From positions 55,903,471 to 55,967,470 of the forward strand of contig OY755046.1 in NCBI GenBank assembly GCA_963576565.1: a stretch of 64,000 bases of DNA, given 5' to 3'. Each line of letters starts with the position of its first letter. Within the stretch, counting starts at the first letter, position 1. Positions 20,757 to 33,300 of this stretch are shown one piece after another. The notes beneath the pieces were generated by a model, which did not search any database, had not been told where the DNA came from, and saw only the letters and a list, made by a program, of their open reading frames with translations. This DNA is from Aspidapion aeneum (lineage: Eukaryota; Arthropoda; Insecta; Coleoptera; Brentidae). The position numbers and the translations under genes are program-made.

Positions 20757-21528
20757 AGCTCACACATATACTATACTATAGTAGTGTGAGCTATGGTGAT
20801 CCTAATTTTTTCAAGAAAAAAAAAGTTGCTCCGATTTAAAAAATTTTTATATATCTTTGCGTTTCAGATGATTTTGAAACTTTTTTGTCGCGCCGTCTGT
20901 CTGTCTGTCTGTCTGTCTGTCTGTATGTCTGTCTGTCTGTCTGTCTGTATGTCTGTATGTCTGTATGTCTGTGTGTCTGTCTGTAACGACCAACGCGCAT
21001 ATCTCAAAAACCGCTCGCCCGATTTCAATGAAGTTTGGTACCTAGCCTGGATCTTGGGTCGAGATGGTCCCATTTAAAAACGAACAAAATCCACCGAACA
21101 CAAGCCAAGTAAAAGGGTGGGGGTAGATTTCAAAAATTAGAGTTTATGTGAAAATATAGCGTGTGTGATATTAAACGAAAGGTAGTTAAGTGTGGAGTTA
21201 AACAAAATAAATTTTAGTTAAAAGAAAGGGTGGGGGTAGATTTCCAAAATTAGAGTTTACGTGAAAATATGGCGTGTGTGATATCAAACGAAAGGTAATT
21301 GAGTCTGGAGTTGAACAAAATACATTTTAATTTTTGTTTTTTTTAAGGGGGGGAAGTTTCAAAAATTCGAGTTTAAGTCAAAACATGGCTTGTGTGGTAT
21401 CAAACGAGAGGTAATTTAGTCTGGAGTTGAATAACATATATTACAGTTTTTAGTTATATTAGCTCACACGTACACTATAACTATAGTACCTAGTGTGAGG
21501 TTAGGGGCCCATATATTGGCAGAGTATT
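20757..21528 (+). repeat. mini-me-type repeat with TGTC microsatellite, copy 1
   Basis: The structure in order: a hairpin end (agctcacac facing gtgtgagct around ctatactatag), an A-rich block, a (CTGT)n microsatellite at about 20897-20985, a conserved aacgaccaacgcgcat...tttggtacc block, two to three diverged tandem units of about 105-110 bp with gggtgggggtagattt, and a second hairpin agctcacac...gtgtgagg ending in catatattggcagag. Relatives are at 41391-42180 (inverted) and 54596-55282. Frames across the microsatellite are artefacts. Confidence 0.75.
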
Positions 21529-22029
21529 CGTCTAGCGCGACTAGGCACACGGCACAAACCCCGATTTGTCATATATCATATGTTATATATCAAACTGATG
21601 CACGTGCCCCTTAGGGTGCAAGTTTTCATTCTCTAAGATGACTTAATTTTACCTGACACCTCTGTGTCGAGGGCAGGGACATTATACTGCGTAGCAAGTA
21701 CACCCTATATCATTATTTTTAAGATAACTTTTGACACGTTTTTTTCGTTTGCCTATGCTATTTGTTATGGTAAACGGCTGATAACTGTCAAAAAGTTATC
21801 TCAAAAATTATGGCATGGAGTTTATACACAATGGATTCACGCTTTTACAGCCCTTCGGAAAGGTGGTCCTGCTACATGTTAGACTTGCATCTACCTAACA
21901 TCGCTATCGTCCCAGCAGAGTTTGGTTATAGACGATAGACTTCTTTCCTTTTCAGCGCAACAGTAGTGGTCGTCGTGAGTTGACTGCGTGTAGGAGACTT
22001 ATGCTGGCGCCATCCTGGTTCCGACTCTA

Positions 22030-22312
22030 TAGCACTCTATAGCTCCTAGGTTATTATCCCTGGTTCCTCCGCTGGCTGCGTGTCGGCTCCTGGACTACAC
22101 CTGCGTATATTCTCGATATTCAAGGTCAAGTTATATTTTTGCGTGCATCGCATCGCATGCTTATTCGATGACAGCTGTTGAACGCCGAAAAGGAAGTGGG
22201 CGACAAGGCGCCGGATTTTTTTTTGTTTTTGCATCCTTGTTCGAGACGCGAGCCTGGTACCTTCTGCATGTGAAGCCGACGACCATACCACGGCACTACC
22301 CTGCCGCAAAAA
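22030..22312 (-). repeat. tRNA-derived SINE-like element
   Basis: On the minus strand an A-box-like TAGTGCCGTGGTATGGTCG (about 22280-22298) is followed at tRNA-like spacing by a B-box-like GGCTCGCGTCTCGAAC (about 22239-22254), then an A-rich stretch and a non-tRNA body. No intact acceptor stem is seen, so a SINE head is more likely than a tRNA gene. Similar B boxes occur at 12298 and 61841. Confidence 0.45.
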
Positions 22313-22862
22313 AAAGGTTTTCCGTTTGAAGAAAATGTTCAAAATGGTGAAAAATATAATAAAGATAATAATAAAGTACATGTTTTGAATAGAAATAGAA
22401 AATTCCATCCAATCCAGATTCTTCTGAAGTGCCATCGTATGTAGTACATTAAAAACAATATCAAATGTACAAACAAAACTTTATCTGGGTCTTACGCCAC
22501 TATTAAGGAAAACATTTTTAATGACGAAATCACTGCGTTTTTCCTAGAAAAAAAAATTACTAACCTGTCAGTGGTTTCTTAAAATAAAATAAATATTTGC
22601 CTAACTTTGAAAAACTGATCCTTTTGACAAGAAACACTAATGCCACGTTTCGATTGCTTTTCTAAAATCGTTCTCAAGGTCTTTAAATATTTGTTTTTGA
22701 TTTTTTTTCTAATATAATTTATTCTGTTGTTATGTTTTTATGTTTGTATAAAATAGTAATACATAAAAACTAATAAAAATAGAATAATACATAAGACAGT
22801 GATAAAAAAATTTTATGTTTGTTTTTTATTTTTGACAAACTTTTGAAACTAAAATGAATATA

Positions 22863-24767
22863 TACAGTGTTTTATAAGTAGCAAAACACCTAAATATCTC
22901 GAACATGTTTGAAGCAAAACTTTAAGCTTTAAAATTCTTAACCAAAGTGTCACCTTAAATTTGACATTGATATACCATTTGAAGGGTCGTTTCATGTCTA
23001 CCTACTTTTTTAAATAATAACCAATTTATTTTTTTTATTTTATGTTTTTTTTATTAAACTCATGACAGTGGTTTGAAACCTTTTATATTTTTAAGATTTT
23101 AAAATCAGAAAAATATTGCAAACGTAAAAACATAGAAATTTGACCTATAATATGAGAAAAAAAATTAAAACTGTGTTCAAATATTACCTTGAAAAAGTTC
23201 AAAAATGAGACAGGTCGGGCGAAATATGAGACAGTGATAAAATTCACGTATAAACAGTCGGATCGCCGTCTAAACCAAAAATAAGACATTCAGGGTCAAA
23301 TTGAGACATAATTTTTTGTTTTTTTTTAAACCTAAATACAACAAATGGATAATTCTACCAAAAGTGGGCTATATGGATATCATTTTTGGTCATTGCCTTT
23401 AAATAACAGTACAGCACAGTAAATAATTTTGTTTTGTTAAATTTATGTAATTAATTAGGTGTAAGCTAAGAAACATTTATTTTCCCAAATTTTAGGAATT
23501 ATTGCATAAAAATGACCGAGGAAATTTAAATCAAAATCTATTTAGACTACTTAACTTAAGTTTTATATAAACAAAGTTATATATTATATTATAATTTTAA
23601 AACAATCAACAAAAAAATTATACTATTGATATCAGTCGAATATTTACTTACCAGAGGAATGATAATTGAAGCGTTCCTTTTTGATTTCTCCGAAAAAAAC
23701 TAATTTTCTGCCGAAAATATAAAGATCTATTACTTAAACCAAACTAAAGTGGACATTATCTGTCAAAACTTGTCATCCTCACAAGTAAATTAGATATCCA
23801 GGGCCGTCTCTTTCTCTAGAAATTAACCGGTGGTATTCACAAATATTGTGTTATTAAAAATGGAGCACGTTTAAAATTGTAAAATTTTCCGGGAAGATGT
23901 AAATTCGGATTTTCAAAAATATGACTGCAAACTTAAGTTTTATCAATTTTTTGATAAATAGTTAAAACTTGGTTAAATATTATTTATTAGGATATTTTTT
24001 TCAATCTGAGTTTTTAATATTTGGTTTGGGACTACACCAACAATGAGGTATTTGCTTTGTAATAAAAAAAATTATAAACTTGCAATTTTTTTTATACATT
24101 AAACTCAAATGCTCCATAAAGAAAACATTTCGTTTTAAATCTTATAACTAAAACTATGCTTCATTTGCAGTCTGTGTTTGAAAAATATGCATTCCCACTC
24201 CACAGCACCATTTTTGTAGAATCATCCAAATAAGTGCAAAAATATTTATTTTTAGGAAAATCGATCTACGAACTCACACGACAAAAGTTTCGGTAACGTT
24301 TTTATAAGTTTTATACCACAAATAATGCTATGGATTTTGTAATTTTAATTATAAGCCTATTTTGTTATAAAAAAATAAAATATAATATAGGTATTAGGTC
24401 CTTACAACTGCTACTATCAGTTTATAACAGAAAATCGATCGGAATTTAATTATTAGTATTTTTTATTTAAGTGTCTGATTTTTCAACGGGATTTTCAGTG
24501 TCTCACTTTTACACCACTTGACTACATGCATTTTTGGAAAGATAATTTTGACGCCTTTTAACGTCACTAAAGATAAATTGGGGTTCCCCTTTAAAAAATA
24601 TTGTTTGACCTCAAAAGAACCTACAAAGAATGTGTCAATATCAAAGTCGAGATGATACTTAAGTAGATAATTATAAGCCCTAAAAGTTTTGCTTGAAACA
24701 TATTTTTTTGAAAAACTGCTAGTTTTCGTGTTATTTAGGTGATTCTCTACTTTAGGGACACCATGTA
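22863..24767. mobile_element. TA-target inverted-repeat element, TACA ends
   Basis: The left terminal block (22863 to about 22990) and right block (about 24590-24767) are inverted, sharing caccta-aata, aagcaaaacttt and a TACA.TG end. TA flanks are at 22861-22862 and 24768-24769. The interior contains both halves of the GAGACA repeat. It is 1.9 kb with no transposase frame. The tacagggtgtcc-like end with aaatatctcg is a familiar look in insect repeats. Confidence 0.55.
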
Positions 24768-24920
24768 TACAAACGTTTAGATTTTGTTTATTTATCAAAT
24801 GTTTTATACATGAGAATAGAAAGAAACTCTTGAAGAGAAGGGATGGAAAATCTTTCTCGTAGAATAAACTAATTTACATGTTTGGGGTCAACACAAAACC
24901 TTAGAGATCCATTTTGCTTG

Positions 24921-26719
24921 GTCCTTATGGTGTCCGGAGATAAGAAAGGCACCAAGGTAACCTCTACGCCTGTCGTAAGAGGCGACTTAAGGGACCTCGA
25001 CCCATGGGTAAATGGGTAGTCTGGTAACAAACGAGCTTTGACCAGTATGTAAAAAAAAATAAAACTGGTAACCTTTGGGATCACACCAGATAACAGGTAC
25101 AGGGGATGGGTTAGTCTGGTGATTCTCTGAATGGATTCGGTGGCCTGGCCATTCAGGAAATCACCACATGGGACAGAGTATACAGGGCTCGACTTCGAAC
25201 GTTTAGCCTTTATGAAAAGCGTATAAAAAAGGTTGATCTTATGGATAGCAAGAAGTCAGTGAGGCACCAAAGACGCGCATATTCAGGAGCGTTTGCCGCT
25301 GTGACTCAAAATTCATTAATAGTTTTTTATTACTAAACAGGAGCAATCACAGTAAGATATCCACTTTTAAATGACGAAGAAATAGTCATTATTATTTATT
25401 TCGTTATTTTAGCTTTAATCAGGAAACATTAAATCGAGAACAATTCAATTTTTTAATAATTTTTTCTTACACAATAATCTTGCTCTCTTATTAAAGTCGC
25501 GCTTAAATGCCGTTCAAGTGTGTTTTGTGAAACTCTTGTGCCGTTCGATCTCCTGGCGGCGGCTCACGAAGTAAAGTTGCTAAAAGTCACCATACACTAT
25601 CCAGGAAACAGAATACAGGACAATATTTTTGGGGGTAGGGATGTACGAAGTGATTGTTATTATTTGTAAAAAGCTATTTTGCTTTTATTATTTAAATCAA
25701 TCCACGTTTCGTACTGAATTTAAGCGGTAAGTTCGGAATGTAATTACGAAGGAACAGGGCTCCTAAATTAAGCATTTTCACATTTTGTAAATTATGAAGT
25801 TAAAGAAAAATAAAAAAAAAAGTAATTATCAACTACTTTTTTTTATTTTGCAAGTAGGAAATTTATAATTAAGTTATTTTTTTGTTTGTAATTAATTACA
25901 CAGTTTTCTAAGCACATTCCTATAAAGTAATTTGTAATGTACTAGTTACTTTTCAAAGTATTGGTTTCTAACTCTGGTTGAGAATAAATTGGTACACATA
26001 AAAACCAAGAAATTTGTTATCCATAAAGTTGAATTTGTGGAATATTTTGTTTGTGCGTGTAGTAGTAGAACCTCCTTTAACATTTTTGCCACGTTAGAAA
26101 GCTCTACCTGTACACATAATTATGGATTCGCAGTATTGATTATTAGTCATACAGTTCAAATGATATCTAAGAAATGGCGCTACAGCAATTAAAATCAAGG
26201 GGTTTTAAGGATTTTATAAACTTTTTTTGGCCTACTCAGCCGGTAAGAGTAACGTCATTAGATCGCGAAAAGAAAACCATTTTCTTGAATTGCTAACTTG
26301 ACAACAGTGCTAAACTATTTATCTCTCTTAGTGCCATTTATTTAAATAGCGATCTTACTTCAATTCACATATTTTTCAATAGACAAACGATCGTTGACGA
26401 ACCCTGTATAGAGTGCCTATTTGGAGCTAGCAGCTACTGCGGGCACATTGTGGCTCTCTGTACCCTGTTGATTATCTTAAAAGATTTATGACCCACCCAT
26501 CAACAGTCTAAGGCTACAACCATTACATTATGTGGTATATCATGATGAGTAAGTTTCTGGCCCAAAATATAATTTGAAGTCTACTGGGTTTTATATACTA
26601 GATAGTATTTAAATTAATATCTGACTCGAACACAGTAGGTACGTGGTGCACAACGGGCCCAGAAAGGCGGCCTAGGTGCCAGGTTAGATCCCTTAAAGGT
26701 GCTAACCGCCACTACCGTA
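24921..26719 (-). repeat. Dispersed repeat R, copy 2 (inverted, split)
   Basis: The reverse complement of 1457-2447, in two pieces (24921-25182 and 26407-26719) separated by the insertion at 25183-26406. It preserves the empty site for the hAT-like element found in copy 1. Confidence 0.65.
25183..26406. mobile_element. TA/TATA-flanked element inserted in repeat R
   Basis: The left end (CAGGGCTCGACTTCGAACG) and right end (CGATCGTTGACGAACCCTG) are imperfect inverted repeats sharing CAGGG, TCG and CGA positions. TATA stands on both sides (25179-25182 and 26407-26410), while copy 1 of R has a single tata there. The element is 1,224 bp without a convincing frame. The target is either TA or TATA. 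Confidence 0.6.
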
Positions 26720-26759
26720 CATTCATACAAAACTATGAAATCTTAAGTTCCCTCCAACT

Positions 26760-27490
26760 TATTTTTCATTAAAAATTACTGTGGAATACCGCTACAGATT
26801 GTTTTGATTTGTTTTTTATCGGTATTTAAGTATCTTTCTAGTAATAAAAGACCATCAAAACATTTCTAAAGAATGTTTATAGGAAAAACAAACACTTGTT
26901 GTTTGTAGTGAAATTATTATTAATAATATTATCGCTCAACACAAGCATGTGAAATATGCGTATTTGATTACACATATGTTAATTGTTTTTGCAAAAAGAT
27001 TCTTAATTACATTTTTCTGTTTCCAAAAACCGTGAATTTTCAGAATAAATATAAAACATGATTGAAAGCCATATTGTTTGTTTGTTTGTTTGTTTTTCTT
27101 TTAAAAATGAACTTTTATATTAAGCTGATAACACGTTTACATTGCATTGCTGAATGCGTAAGCGGAAAAAGATATCATAACAAAAACATTTCATGTAAAA
27201 AATGGCAAGTACGCGAAAATGGTATTCCGTAAAAAGAATTGAGATAAAAGTAAAGCCAAGTTCTCTAATACAAATTCCAAAATAAAAGGTTCTTAATAGT
27301 TTGGAATTTCCAAATGTTTGTTTAAACTTTGCTATTACCTACAGCGAAAATTCTTTATGTTTAATTTACCACTGTGTCATTTGCAGCCGTAATTTTAATT
27401 TGTTATGATTTCACTCCTTTTTTAAAGGATTTGGGTAATATTTAAGTTTTAAAGTAGTAAAATATGCAGAATATTGTTCAAAACTTTTAC
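26760..27490. other. AT-rich stretch, no supported feature
   Basis: It contains a short (TTTG)n run near 27075-27095. I see nothing else. Confidence 0.4.
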
Positions 27491-27492
27491 AA

Positions 27493-28330
27493 TGCCTTAT
27501 TAAAAATTTTGAGGTTTTTTAATTTTTTCCTATAGTTTTATCATAGTTCCTATCAGCCTTTCGAAGCGTTCCTGGACGTGGACATAAGTTACTTTTACAT
27601 AACTTTACATTCATGGGGGAGGGCAGTTAATAAAAATGTTAGTATTTCTATACTTTTTCCTATAGTTTTATCATAGTTCGTATCAGTCCTCCAAAGCTCA
27701 GCGTTTCTTGAAGTGGGCAATGTTACTTTTATAGGGGAGGGAAGTTCATTAAAAATTTTGAGATTTTCTATAGTTTTATTATAGTTCCTATCGGCCTTTC
27801 AAAGCCCAGCTCTCTAGCGTTTGTTACTTTTACATAACTTTACATCTATAGAGGAGGAAAGCAAATAAAAATTTTGGGGTTTTTAAAATTTTTCCTATAG
27901 TTTTATCATATCAGTCTGCCAAGGCTCAGCTTTCTAGCGCTTCTGGAAGTGAGCAATGTTACTTTTACATAAATTTACATGTATATGGAATTTTGAGGTT
28001 TTTTGATTTTTTTCACGGGTTTGATCATAATTTCTATCAGTCTGCCAAATTTCAGTTTTGTAGCATATTTGAAAGTACAGTAGAATTTTGATGATCTATT
28101 TAGAGTGAGTGAGTGAGTGGCAATTTCGAGGTTTTTCGAAATTTCGTAACTTCTTTACTACTTTATAGTCGATGAAACTTGGAGGGATGGTTAACTCTAT
28201 GTTGGAGTTTGGTAGCTTATTTCAAAGTACAGTTTTAGATAGGTCAAATAATTGGCTGAGATGTTTCAAGAAAAGATGGTACAGCAGCGAATTTGGCCGG
28301 GCACTGCCGTGCCCGCATATACGTAGGGTG
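27493..28330. repeat. Diverged tandem array of ~130-145-bp units with a GTGA microsatellite
   Basis: About five units share cctatagttttatcatag, tatcag-c-t-ccaaagc and gttacttttacataa. They start near 27520, 27655, 27765, 27893 and 28012. A (GTGA)n run at about 28103-28120 and a hairpin cgggcactgccgtgcccg near 28298-28315 close the region. The unit-plus-microsatellite-plus-hairpin design again resembles Helentron-associated repeats. It is non-coding. Confidence 0.55.
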
Positions 28331-28729
28331 ATACGTGATAGGTATTTAGCTTAATCTCTCCAATGTAAATATTATGTAATATTCCATCGACCTATGTAAA
28401 TAGGTATTTAAAAAAATCAAACTTTATTATCAATATAAAAAAATCTATTTTTATTTGCCCTTGATCTTTAAAAAAATGTTATGACATAATTTGCGGATAT
28501 TTTTGGCTAATTTTTTTATTACAATAAGGTAGTTAATCACAGAGCAATGAGTTAATTTGAAGGTATGTAAATATTTGAAGTTATTATAAAATTTGTCTTA
28601 GGCACTTAAAGCCAGTTTTTTATATATCATAACTAAATAATAATTAGGTACTTTCGTAACATGTGCTCAAAGTGATACTTTCCCGCGCGCAAAAAAAGAT
28701 AATTGAAGGAAGCATAGCTAGATCGTATT

Positions 28730-29004
28730 CTGCCGTCCTAAGTAAGACCCACCTATCTGCAAAAAAATAAAAAATGAGTTAGGACCGAAAATGGCTTTAA
28801 ATAAGTAATACTGTGTATTTTTTTTTTGTTTTATTACTTAGATATTGCTACTAGAAACCCATCAACATTTACCAACAAAACAAATTTATTACTATGTAAC
28901 TCTTGGCAAGCATTTAAACTTTAAACTCGCTTTTCCGAAATAAGTGAAAATGTAGATAGGTATAAGTGAAAATGTAGATAGGTGGGTCTTACTGAGGACG
29001 GCAG
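28730..29004. mobile_element. MITE with CTGCCGTCC ends
   Basis: The left end CTGCCGTCCTAAGTAAGACC and the right end GGTCTTACTGAGGACGGCAG are inverted over about 27 bp. TATT flanks both sides, suggesting a 4-bp duplication. Inside the right half, ataagtgaaaatgtagatag is repeated twice in tandem. It is 275 bp and non-coding. Confidence 0.65.
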
Positions 29005-29678
29005 TATTAAGGTCTGATAAATTATATAATATTGGTAAAAGCCTTACTGTCCATAGGATAGCTCCCTTAGAAAGAGACAAATTAATTTTTCAGGGTTAAG
29101 ATGAGTATAAAAGTCCTCTTCTAAACCTCCGTTTGATTCATGCTAAGCTCCGCCCGCCTCTACCGCATCGAATCACGAGTGTCTAGGAGTCGTCTGTATG
29201 GTCACTAGTCACGAAGTTCTTGTGACCTTAGTTGTCCGTGCTTTCATATCCTAAAGATTTTTGTTATGGAATATTACTCATCATAATATAATTTCTCCTC
29301 TTATGTTCCCCCTGTTCTTTCCAGTTTTCTTACTACGGAAGTCGGAGGTCGGGATTGCCTACGATCGATGTAAGCCCTTATGTACCTATTCTTACTAAAA
29401 CACCTTCAATTATCCTTTTTCTTTTTGTAAGCAGGCTTCCTTATGGAGAGTAAAGAGTTTACCTTTATTGCTCTTTTTTCACATAACTTATTTTCTCGAC
29501 CAAATCTAGTTTTTTAAACGTAGACATAACCAAAAACGTACGTTAAATCAATGACCGTGAGCATTAGTTTTTAGCAAAAGATGGAGAAACAATGTTTTTT
29601 TTTAATCTTAGGGTAATATTCGTGGTGTACATTGAAATGGGTTTTCGGTCATTGGCTGACTATTAATGTTCACCATAG
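29005..29678. other. Unassigned sequence left of the BEL/Pao element
   Basis: I cannot support any gene here. A less AT-rich stretch near 29130-29230 contains ctccgcccgcctctaccgc, without a domain match. Confidence 0.4.
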
Positions 29679-29683
29679 GTTTT

Positions 29684-30155
29684 TGTTAGTCCACGGATAG
29701 AAAAAAACGCTAAATGCAGTGGACTGTAAATATTTTAATTAATGATAGCGCGAACAAACATAAATATTGATATGAAATTACGAAATAATCTAAACGTCCA
29801 TAGGAAAAATATTGTGACACACAACGGTAATCAGACAAATGCACTCACCCCTTTTGCAGCCAAATTCTCCACTTCCAAGGGGCCCCTGATGGATCTAATG
29901 ATGTCACCACGTAGCTGAAGGGTTGAAGTTTCTAGTTCTATGCTTCAGTACACAAAAATCGAGCACTTTCAGGTGTAGATATTTGAAAATAGTTGGAGAA
30001 CGAAATTAACACGGCTTTTTCTCTAGGCGATTGACAAGGATCTCCCCGGTTGTTGGTGCGCATGTCCAAATACGCGGAATGCGCTTTGTCCTTCATACAG
30101 TTGTGTGTTTTTAAAAATATATATAAACAACCGCGAAATTTAGCGGGAGCTAACA
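29684..30155 (-). repeat. 3' LTR of the BEL/Pao element
   Basis: 472 bp; on the coding strand it reads TGTTAGCTCCCGC...GGACTAACA. It differs from the other LTR at two sites by eye (agttgg against aattgg, and cacggc against cacgcc). A TATATATA-like stretch near 30114-30125 could serve a core promoter, which is inference. Confidence 0.92.
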
Positions 30156-30158
30156 TAA

Positions 30159-30167
30159 CTGCCCTCC
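30159..30167 (-). promoter_or_regulatory. Polypurine tract candidate
   Basis: On the coding strand GGAGGGCAG lies three bases before the 3' LTR, the expected place for the plus-strand primer of reverse transcription. Confidence 0.6.
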
Positions 30168-30389
30168 AAAACACACAAATTTAGAATCTCAACCGGACAG
30201 ATATAGATATAAGAAAAAGAATCGACCGATAAATGTAAATGAATGAAAACAGATAAGTATCGTAAGTTTATTTAGATATAACGAAATCCCGAAAAAAGGC
30301 AAAACAAACAAACAAAAAATTCAAAAAAAATTAAAAATAAAAAAAAACTATTGTAATACCCGGTAAAAGGTAGAAAATTAAAATTACTT

Positions 30390-33300
30390 TTAATTTGGCA
30401 AGAGGCACAGTTTTACAACTGGCCGCTTATAAACACCGGTAACCGTTTGTACCGACGCAACACGCAACTGACCGTCCCCGCCGGGATGCAGTTCGATGAC
30501 CCGACCGACCGGCCATTTCAAAGGCGATTGAATGTGATCACTTGTTATGATAACCAAATCATTTAATTTGATATTTGGGGACAAATCAGTCCACTTGTGT
30601 CGCTGTTGTAGCGTATGCAAATACTCTATAGAATACCGTTTCCAAAAATCATTATGTAGTTTTTGGATTAGTTGCCATCTCGAGAGCCGATTTAGGGGAA
30701 CCTCGGACAAATCTGACTCCGGAATTTCTGAATTAAGGGGTTCAAGTGTCAAAAAATGCCCAGGGGTAAGAGGTTGAAGATCGTGTGGGTCTGAAGAGGC
30801 AGGAGATAAAGGGCGACTATTCAGTACGGCTTCTATGCGACAGGTAAGGGTGGACATCTCCATGATAGACAACTTCTGGTCGCCGACGACTCGTACAAAG
30901 TGAGTTTTAAAACTTTTGACGCCAGCTTCTGCCAGGCCATTGAAATGTGGACTGAGAGGAGGTCCCAGATGCCAACGAATAGAAAGTCTGGTGGCAGCAC
31001 TTCTTGCGTAATCCAGTAATTGGTTACGAAACCCTATAAAATTACTGCCTTGATCTGACCAGCATTGCGTCACGCTTCCGCGTCTGGAAATGAATCGATG
31101 GAATGCACCTACGAACCCTTCGGTGGACAGTTCCATGGTTAATTCCAAATGCACGCAATGTGTGGCCGTACAGACAAACACACAGACATACGATTTGAAA
31201 GCTTTACAACCACGGTAACGATGAGGAATCACAAAGAAAGGTCCACAAAAGTCGATAGCTATACTCGAAAAAGGTTTTAGTTGATTGATTCGATGAGCGG
31301 GAAGTGAACTCATTATGGGCGGTCTATAGGGTTTAGGGTTGATTCTAAAACATTGCAAGCACTTGGATATGGTTCTTTGAATTGCCCGTCTGGCAGATAA
31401 TATCCAAAATTGCTGTAAAAGCAGATTATGTAATGATTTAAACCCAGGATGAAGATATTGTCGATGAGCGGACTCGATAAGAAGAGTAGTTAAACGATGG
31501 TCACTCGAAAGTAAGACGGGGTGTTTTGCAGAATAAGACAAAAGGTTAGATTTTTGTAATCTGCCACCGACTCTAATGATATTATTCTCATCAAGAAAAG
31601 GTGAAAGTTTTCGCAAAGGTTTCGGTATTGGTTTATCCTTAGATAACGCGGAGAAAAGCTCAGAAAAACAAGAACCTTGAACGCGTTTGATAAGAAGGTG
31701 TAACGCACTTTGCATCTCACCGGTGGTAGGAAAAACAATATTCTCAAAAATAACCTTTTGGTCCGGCGGCTTAGTGGGTTTTTGATAGGAATGGTTTTGA
31801 AAAAGGTTAACTATTCGAAGGACATAACAAATGATACATTGAATTTTTGATATATATGAATATTTGATAAGAAGCTGATCTAAGAAGTTGACATCAATTA
31901 TCGCATTGCAACAGACTTTTGACTTTTCCTCCAGATTAATATCTCCGAAATCAATCGGCATTTTTGATTTATGAAAATCGGGCCATTCGTTTTCGGGAGT
32001 CCACAAATACGACGGTGCGTTCCACCACATGTCATGTGACATGAGCTGTGAAGGGGTGGCCCCTCGTGACGCAATATCGGCTGCATTCAAAGCAGAAGGA
32101 ATGTAGCGCCACGAGTTTGAGGGAATGATTTCTTGGATTCTACTGACTCGATTTCCAACAAAGGTTTGCCAGCGATTAGGAGGGGATGAAAGCCAGTGCA
32201 ATACGACTTGCGAATCGCAGAAAGTAACGATATTTGTAAAAGTTATTTTTCCCTCATAGCTAGATAAAACGAAGTCAATTAATTCGCTTAAAAGAAATGC
32301 GCCTAGGAGTTCTAGCCTAGCCAAAGTTTGTGACTTTATAGGCGCGACCCTAGATTTTGCAGATATGAGAGAAACAGATATATTGTTTTCCTCTTCTACA
32401 CGAAAATATACGACGCCTGCGTAGCCTCGAATTGAAGCGTCACAGAAGCCGATGATTTGACAGGTATTGGTTTTTGACAGTTTCATTTGTCGGGGTAATT
32501 GAAAATTGGAAAGAAGCGGGAATTCAGAACGAAGTTTGTTCCAAAAGTCGATGATAGAAGAATCTGGTTCTTCGTCCCAGCCTATTTTCGATATCCACAA
32601 CTGTTGCAAAATAAATTTTGCTTGTAGCAACAAGGGACAAAGAAAACCTAAGGGATCGAAGATTGTCCCTATGATAGATAAAATAGAACGTTTGGTTGGG
32701 GGTTTGTCCTTCATTCGGCATTGATAAGAAAAAATGTCGTTTTTTGGATGCCATTGAAGTCCTAAAACTTTGATAAAGTGGGGTTCCTCCTTGTCGAAAG
32801 AGAGAGGCATTTGACGATCGGACTCTGGCAATGTTGCCAATAACTCAGGACAATTGCTTGCCCATTTTTTAAGTTCAAATCCTCCCGACTTCAACAAATC
32901 ATTGAGTTCTGTTTGAAGGGAGAGAGCTTCAGAAAGCGAAGGGCTAGTTCCCAAGATATCGTCGATATAGATTGACGTTTTTAGAACAGTACTAGCCATA
33001 GGAAAACGTTCCTTTTCTCTCTCTGCCAGCTCATTTAAGGTACGCATGGCTAGAAAAGGTGAGCATGTCATGCCAAAAGTGACAGTAGAAAGTTCCCACA
33101 CTGAAAGTGGGTCCTGTGGAGAAAACCTCCACAATATCCTTTGATAAGGACGGTGATAAGGATTGATAAGGACTTGACGGAACATCTGTTTGATGTCAGC
33201 AATGTAGGCAATAGGATTAAGACGAAACGTAAGGAGTAAAGAAGCAATATCCTTTTGAAGTTTCGGTCCAGATAACAATGTGTCATTGAGACTAATATTT

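Noticed and set aside
20793..21077. Open frames rich in VCLSVCLSVC or TDRQTDRQ
   Set aside because: These are translations of the TGTC microsatellite in the mini-me repeats (also at 41855-42146 and 54641-54832), not genes.
22239..22312. A functional tRNA gene
   Set aside because: The A and B boxes are recognisable, but I cannot pair an acceptor stem or identify an anticodon loop.
27493..28330. CRISPR-like array
   Set aside because: The units are long, diverged and contiguous without spacers, and the context is a eukaryotic repeat region.
29938..30174. 78-residue frame (minus) and its twin at 36416-36649 (plus)
   Set aside because: Both lie largely in the BEL/Pao LTRs and are chance frames.
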